Shown here piece by piece: positions 60,440 through 64,000 of a DNA stretch of 64,000 bases. The notes below the pieces were generated by a model that saw only the letters and a program-made list of their open reading frames with translations, did no database searches and was not told the DNA's origin. The DNA is from Pseudalkalibacillus salsuginis (GTDB taxonomy: Bacteria; Bacillota; Bacilli; Bacillales; Fictibacillaceae), in contig NZ_JAKJHW010000002.1 of NCBI RefSeq assembly GCF_021646685.1, forward strand, positions 248,001-312,000. The letters run 5' to 3'. Numbering within the stretch: the stretch's first letter is position 1; every line of letters begins with the position of its first letter. A program made the position numbers and the translations under genes.

Positions 60440-61108
60440 CTACGGAAATTGTACCGTCTTAATGTGTTGAATATTGAGGTAGATCGTTTGATTCCTTGCA
60501 ACGATAATCTCCAGCTGACCATCCTCGATATTGACCAGTTTTCCGATTTTATATGGATGCATACCCAGATCAAAAACGGCGACTTTCCCGACGTGCTTTT
60601 TGCATTGTTCTTCAAAAGTACGTGATGACGGGACATTGGAAGGGGTCAGAGGAAGTTCGGTGCTGCCTAATGAATAAGGCCTGTGCTGATGATTATATGG
60701 GATCAACCATTTTAAGTGCTGCAGAGGAATATAGAGTGTCTTGTGGACCGGTGAGAAAAACGTAAAGTAATCATTCATGACATTAACAACATAGCCATGG
60801 ATCGATTGGTTGCTCGTCACGAAAATTTCTGTGAAAATCCCTTTCGCATTGTTCAAGATTTTACGAAGTGATATCGTATCTTCTTCCTCACTCCACATCG
60901 GAAATTCTGTCGGCTCTGGGATCGGTTCTTCATCCTTGCAATTGAAATGCAGGTTTTGGACATGGACCAATGGGACGTAGAGATAGTCCTTTCCATCATA
61001 TATGACTACGATGTTCGATCCCGTATCGATCAGGATTCCTTTTATACGATTTTTGCCGCTTAAGGTTAATTCGACTCTTTCACCAATGTAGCGTTTATAT
61101 TTATTCAA
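60440..61108 (-). CDS. CotB-related spore protein (YwrJ-like)
   Basis: A 222-aa protein with three repeats of a small beta domain: VELTLSGKNRIKGILIDTGS, SIHGYVVNVMNDYFTFFSP and KIGKLVNIEDGQLEIIV, each followed by a YVPLxHxQ- or YIPLQHLK-type strand. This is the fold pattern seen in CotB N-terminal repeats, though without GGPES. Length and linkage to an ArsB-like transporter match what I recall of B. subtilis YwrJ, next to cotB. TTG start after GGAGGAGG. Confidence 0.6.
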   Translation of the reverse strand: MNKYKRYIGERVELTLSGKNRIKGILIDTGSNIVVIYDGKDYLYVPLVHVQNLHFNCKDEEPIPEPTEFPMWSEEEDTISLRKILNNAKGIFTEIFVTSNQSIHGYVVNVMNDYFTFFSPVHKTLYIPLQHLKWLIPYNHQHRPYSLGSTELPLTPSNVPSSRTFEEQCKKHVGKVAVFDLGMHPYKIGKLVNIEDGQLEIIVARNQTIYLNIQHIKTVQFP

Positions 61109-61194
61109 GATGATCCTCCTCCTTTAAATGAATTTGATACCTCTGCCATTCTTTCAGGCAGAGATACCGACCTTTTAGTCAAGTGTCCCAGAAT

Positions 61195-62553
61195 CTACCC
61201 GAAAATCCAGTTTGTCCACAGATACAAGCTTAATAGACTAATGATCAACCCTAAAGGAATCACTATGAATGCAATCTTCGTATACTGCTTCCAGCTAATA
61301 TGGATTTTATGCTCACGTAAGATGAACATCCAAAGTAATGTCGCTAATGTTCCTACAGGTGTCAGAAGTGCTCCGATATCACTGCCGATGATATTCGCAA
61401 GATACGCCACCTGGAGTGTATGTGCGTCCAAGTCCATCTCGGTCAAAGTCAATGTACCGATCATGACTGCTGGTAAATTGTTGAAGGTATTCGAAAGGAC
61501 AGTCAATAAACCACCCATCGTGAAAATGGCAGAAAGACGATCTTGTTTAACGACATCAGAAAGCTGCTGGATCAATACATCGGTCAGCCCGATGTTATGC
61601 AGGCCATATACGAGAATGTACATGCTGAATGCAAATAAGAGAATATGCCAAGGAGTCTTTTTGACAACGTCTTTCACCCCTACCTTTGATTTGAACCATC
61701 GTACTGCAATCAAAGCTGCTGCACCAATTATTGCAATCCATTCTAGGGAGATTCCGAATGGCGTCAACAAGAAAAACCCAGCGCGTGTCGCCACGATGAT
61801 GATCATACAAATTTTGAATAGTCCCCAATCGACCTGGGGTGAGGTGGTATGAATCGATAAAGGATGCGGAAGAGATCGCTTATTTACTTCGTAGTTTTTC
61901 ATATGCAATTTCAAATTTGGAAGCTTTTTGGGGATGTCTTTTTTGAAATACAAGTATAAAAGAAGTGTGATCACTCCAATTCCGATCATGGACGGGACGA
62001 ACATCAGTGAAACGTAGCTGTTGATGTCAAGACCAACGATTTTCAAAGCAATCAGGTTTGCAATGTTGCTGACAGCAATCGGTGCGCTTGCTGCAGTGGC
62101 GATCAGCGCTCCGGGCAAGAGATAGGCTATTTTTTGATTGTTTTTCAAATTGAGCATGTTGACGGTTTTGATGATGATAGGGGTCGTAATAAGAATGCTG
62201 CCATCATTATTGAAAAAAAGGGTCATCGCAAAACAGAGTGCCGTCGTATATATGAAAAGCTTGAGCCCTGATTGTTTTGCCCGGTTGACAAGATTATACG
62301 CAACCCAATTGAAGAAGCCTAGGCTTTCTAAGATGATTGACATGACAATTGAGGAAAGGATCGTGATGGCTGCACCGCTGACAATATTGAATATGGAAAG
62401 AAGGTCTGACAGCGGTACGATGCCAAACAGAAGAAAAAGGGAGGCCCCGATTGTCGTGGGTATCGTTTCATTGATCCGAAAGGGCTTCCAGATCATCACA
62501 AAAATAGTCAGTGCAAAGATGATAAGCGGTAGTAAGATCATTTGGTCATTCAC
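61195..62553 (-). CDS. ArsB/YwrK-like transporter (ion transporter superfamily)
   Basis: About 452 aa, 11-12 helices. FNNDGSILITTPII and FNNLPAVMIGTLTLTEM are the paired hairpin loops of the ArsB/NhaD family, and GSDIGALLTPVGTLATLLW follows. Family members export arsenite or exchange sodium or carboxylates; there are no arsenic-resistance genes nearby, so its role in the coat cluster is unclear. GTG start at 62553 overlaps the stop of the upstream 68-aa ORF; earlier in-frame ATGs lack a ribosome site. Confidence 0.8.
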   Translation of the reverse strand: MNDQMILLPLIIFALTIFVMIWKPFRINETIPTTIGASLFLLFGIVPLSDLLSIFNIVSGAAITILSSIVMSIILESLGFFNWVAYNLVNRAKQSGLKLFIYTTALCFAMTLFFNNDGSILITTPIIIKTVNMLNLKNNQKIAYLLPGALIATAASAPIAVSNIANLIALKIVGLDINSYVSLMFVPSMIGIGVITLLLYLYFKKDIPKKLPNLKLHMKNYEVNKRSLPHPLSIHTTSPQVDWGLFKICMIIIVATRAGFFLLTPFGISLEWIAIIGAAALIAVRWFKSKVGVKDVVKKTPWHILLFAFSMYILVYGLHNIGLTDVLIQQLSDVVKQDRLSAIFTMGGLLTVLSNTFNNLPAVMIGTLTLTEMDLDAHTLQVAYLANIIGSDIGALLTPVGTLATLLWMFILREHKIHISWKQYTKIAFIVIPLGLIISLLSLYLWTNWIFG

Positions 62554-62752
62554 GTTCCCTCGCCTCGTTTTTATCAGTTTCTGACGAGATATTTTCAATC
62601 TCAATGACCTTTCTTTCATGATGTAAGGAGGCAATTTCGACTTGTGGTGGATCATTTTCTGACATATATGCTGGGAGGTCTGTTTCTTCAATCGGTTTCA
62701 TCAATAGATAGAGGATCCAACCAGTGAAAAGTATGAACAATGTAACGAGCAT
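62546..62752 (-). CDS. 68-aa single-helix membrane protein, coupled to transporter
   Basis: The N-terminal helix (residues 1-18) is followed by a charged tail rich in Glu and Lys (ENDPPQVEIASLHHERK). GGAAGGAGG site precedes the ATG. Its stop overlaps the transporter's GTG by eight bases. I do not recognise the protein; a small accessory subunit of the transporter is plausible. Confidence 0.65.
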   Translation of the reverse strand: MLVTLFILFTGWILYLLMKPIEETDLPAYMSENDPPQVEIASLHHERKVIEIENISSETDKNEARERE

Positions 62753-62817
62753 CCTTATCTCCTCCTTCCATTTTCAGGTTGAATGCATTTATTTTCATTT
62801 ATTGACCAGGGAAACTT

Positions 62818-62843
62818 TGCAAAGCCAAGCTTATTCTTGGCTG
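62818..62843 (-). terminator. Terminator of the CotB-like gene
   Basis: AGCCAAG / CTTGGCT stem with a GAATAAG-type loop on the minus strand, then TTTGC; about 70 bases after the stop. Confidence 0.55.
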
Positions 62844-62910
62844 AGCTATGTTTACCCTGGTACTGGATTTGACTTGTACTCGTTCTTCAGGTGAAGAAGC
62901 CGGTTCAAGA

Positions 62911-63726
62911 TTAAAGCTTGACCCAGCCTTTACGCTCCAAGCTAGTTAAAGATGATTTTCTGGATTTTTTGAATTTCTTGTCATGTGATCTCTTTCCTGA
63001 TGAAGAACTTTTTCCAGATGATCCGTATGGATCGTTCCACATATATTTGTCGTTTCCATGTCTGCGAGCTTTCTTCATGGCATCTGAAACGTCGCATTTA
63101 CCGGAAGAGTGTTTGCCGGAAGAGTGTTTGCCGGAAGAGTTCCAAGATGACTTGTGATCTTTCTTCCCAGAAGACTTTTTCTTACCATCGGATTTTTTAC
63201 CATCAGATTTCTTGCCTGAAGACTTTTTACCATCAGATTTCTTGCCTGAAGACTTTTTACCGTCTGATTTCTTGCCGTCTGATTTCTTCCCTGAAGATTT
63301 TTTTCCAGATGACTTCTTATCAACCTTGCTGACACTCTTGATGTGATGGATTGTGATGAACAAGATTTTATCGCCTACTGTAAGTTCGATGTGATCTTTG
63401 TGAATTTCACTCAACACACCTTCGACGCTTTCTGGTCCACCTCGGTTAATTTTCACCTTGTGATGCTTCAACTTTTTAAGAAGCTCCTCTAATGTGCAAT
63501 CATCGATGAAATGTTTTTTATGTGATCGTTTAGAAAGCTTTGCAGAATTGATCGAAACACTTTTCAAATGGCACAATTGGTAATAAACGACAACATCCTT
63601 ATGCAGAAGAGCCAAATACTCATCTGTAGTACCTAATAGATGTCCATCACGTGATTCTGGTCCTCCAATGTTGACCTTGATGGATAATCCAACTAATGAT
63701 TCAACTTTTTTACGCGAAATTGTCAT
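62911..63726 (-). CDS. cotB: CotB-like spore coat protein
   Basis: A 271-aa protein. Two N-terminal repeats each contain GGPES (residues 21-25 and 96-100), followed by YYQLCHLKSVSI or FITIHHIKSVSK, the CotB signature; B. subtilis CotB has three. From about residue 137 a KKSSGKKSDGKK repeat tract runs to about 190, then KHSSGKHSSGK and a basic C-terminus. The Ser/Lys tract is the type phosphorylated by CotH. GGAGG precedes the ATG. It heads a minus-strand gene series whose members may share coat-stage expression. Confidence 0.82.
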   Translation of the reverse strand: MTISRKKVESLVGLSIKVNIGGPESRDGHLLGTTDEYLALLHKDVVVYYQLCHLKSVSINSAKLSKRSHKKHFIDDCTLEELLKKLKHHKVKINRGGPESVEGVLSEIHKDHIELTVGDKILFITIHHIKSVSKVDKKSSGKKSSGKKSDGKKSDGKKSSGKKSDGKKSSGKKSDGKKSDGKKKSSGKKDHKSSWNSSGKHSSGKHSSGKCDVSDAMKKARRHGNDKYMWNDPYGSSGKSSSSGKRSHDKKFKKSRKSSLTSLERKGWVKL

Positions 63727-63795
63727 ACGTATATTTCCTCCTAAAATTTTGGTTTTGACCTCGCTTGTCCTTGCATTATATGTAATGGGATAATA

Positions 63796-63804
63796 TACGG
63801 TATG
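63796..63804 (-). promoter_or_regulatory. Sigma-K/E-like -10 candidate upstream of cotB
   Basis: On the minus strand CATACCGTA fits the mother-cell consensus CATAnnnTA, 69 bp before the ATG. No clear -35 was found. The rest of 63727-64000 shows no gene. Confidence 0.3.
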
Positions 63805-64000
63805 GTTGTCCGTCTAATTATGAAAAAATGGTTGTTTGCTAGAGAAGAGTTCGCCTTATAAGGGAGGTAATTTGGGGATTCTGCCCTTTTCAGGAGAGGA
63901 AAGTAAGATAGTAGTCTATCAATTAGACGGATTTTGTTAGGCGGATATGTTGGCACAATATCTACCTAAAAACGATCTAAAGCCCTTCAAGTAAAGCAGA

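Noticed and set aside
63741-63956. 71-aa minus ORF upstream of cotB
   Set aside because: It covers the promoter region, and I recognise no family.

Overview
This 64 kb window reads as chromosome from an endospore-forming member of the Bacillaceae (Firmicutes). The evidence is the spore gene set (GerAB-type germination permease, YaaH/SleL-type cortex lytic enzyme, Spo0E-like phosphatase, CotB-, CotH- and CotG-like coat proteins), strong AGGAGG ribosome binding sites, frequent GTG/TTG starts, a lipoteichoic acid synthase, and S-box and ydaO riboswitches of Bacillus type. The sequence does not allow a species call. I see no rRNA, tRNA, CRISPR array, intact insertion sequence or prophage; the region is ordinary chromosome with some decayed genes.

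Layout. 0-6.3 kb: a truncated M48 metalloprotease, a CPBP protease, small membrane proteins, a holin-like toxin peptide, a flavin amine oxidase, a DinB-family protein and a methyltransferase. 6.3-16 kb: a seven-gene minus-strand operon for an NIS (IucA/IucC-type) citrate-hydroxamate siderophore of schizokinen/rhizobactin type, controlled by two Fur boxes. 16-18.5 kb: a KtrAB potassium uptake operon behind a ydaO-type c-di-AMP riboswitch. 18.9-26 kb: beta-carbonic anhydrase, LOG-family hydrolase, LtaS-type enzyme, a decayed germinant-receptor operon next to an intact GerAB-type permease, and a DUF4396 protein. 26-33 kb: methyltransferase, a divergent MFS/LysR pair, bioY-bioB behind a BirA operator, and a LysM-GH18 spore lytic enzyme. 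33-41 kb: two MFS exporters, a serine hydrolase/PNPOx operon ending in gene remnants, a CotG-like coat protein, a short Spo0E-like gene and small membrane proteins. 41-45.6 kb: a tatC-tatA-phoX Tat/phosphatase locus and a DHA2 MFS pump. 45.8-50.2 kb: hom, metY and metX with two SAM riboswitches. 50.4-57.3 kb: a divergent SgrR-like regulator/MFS pair, a TIM-barrel sugar isomerase, and a deacetylase-DedA-glycosyltransferase operon with ATGA overlaps. 57.5-63.7 kb: a coat cluster (cotH, CotB-like, a YwrJ-like protein, an ArsB-like transporter) that also holds mgtE.

How genes work together. The siderophore operon makes diaminobutyrate, then diaminopropane, hydroxylates and acetylates it, condenses it with citrate and probably exports the product. 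CotH is known as a kinase that phosphorylates CotB and CotG; the Ser/Lys repeats of the CotB-like and CotG-like proteins here are candidate substrates. metX, metY and hom join homoserine to methionine under SAM control, and tatAC would export PhoX.

The most unusual structure is a set of at least five short intergenic arrays (about 6.2, 18.8, 44.0, 45.7 and 53.6 kb) whose unit sequences differ from site to site but whose period is 20-21 bp (two helical turns). Each sits next to a hairpin at the 3' end of a gene. No feature class I know explains them.
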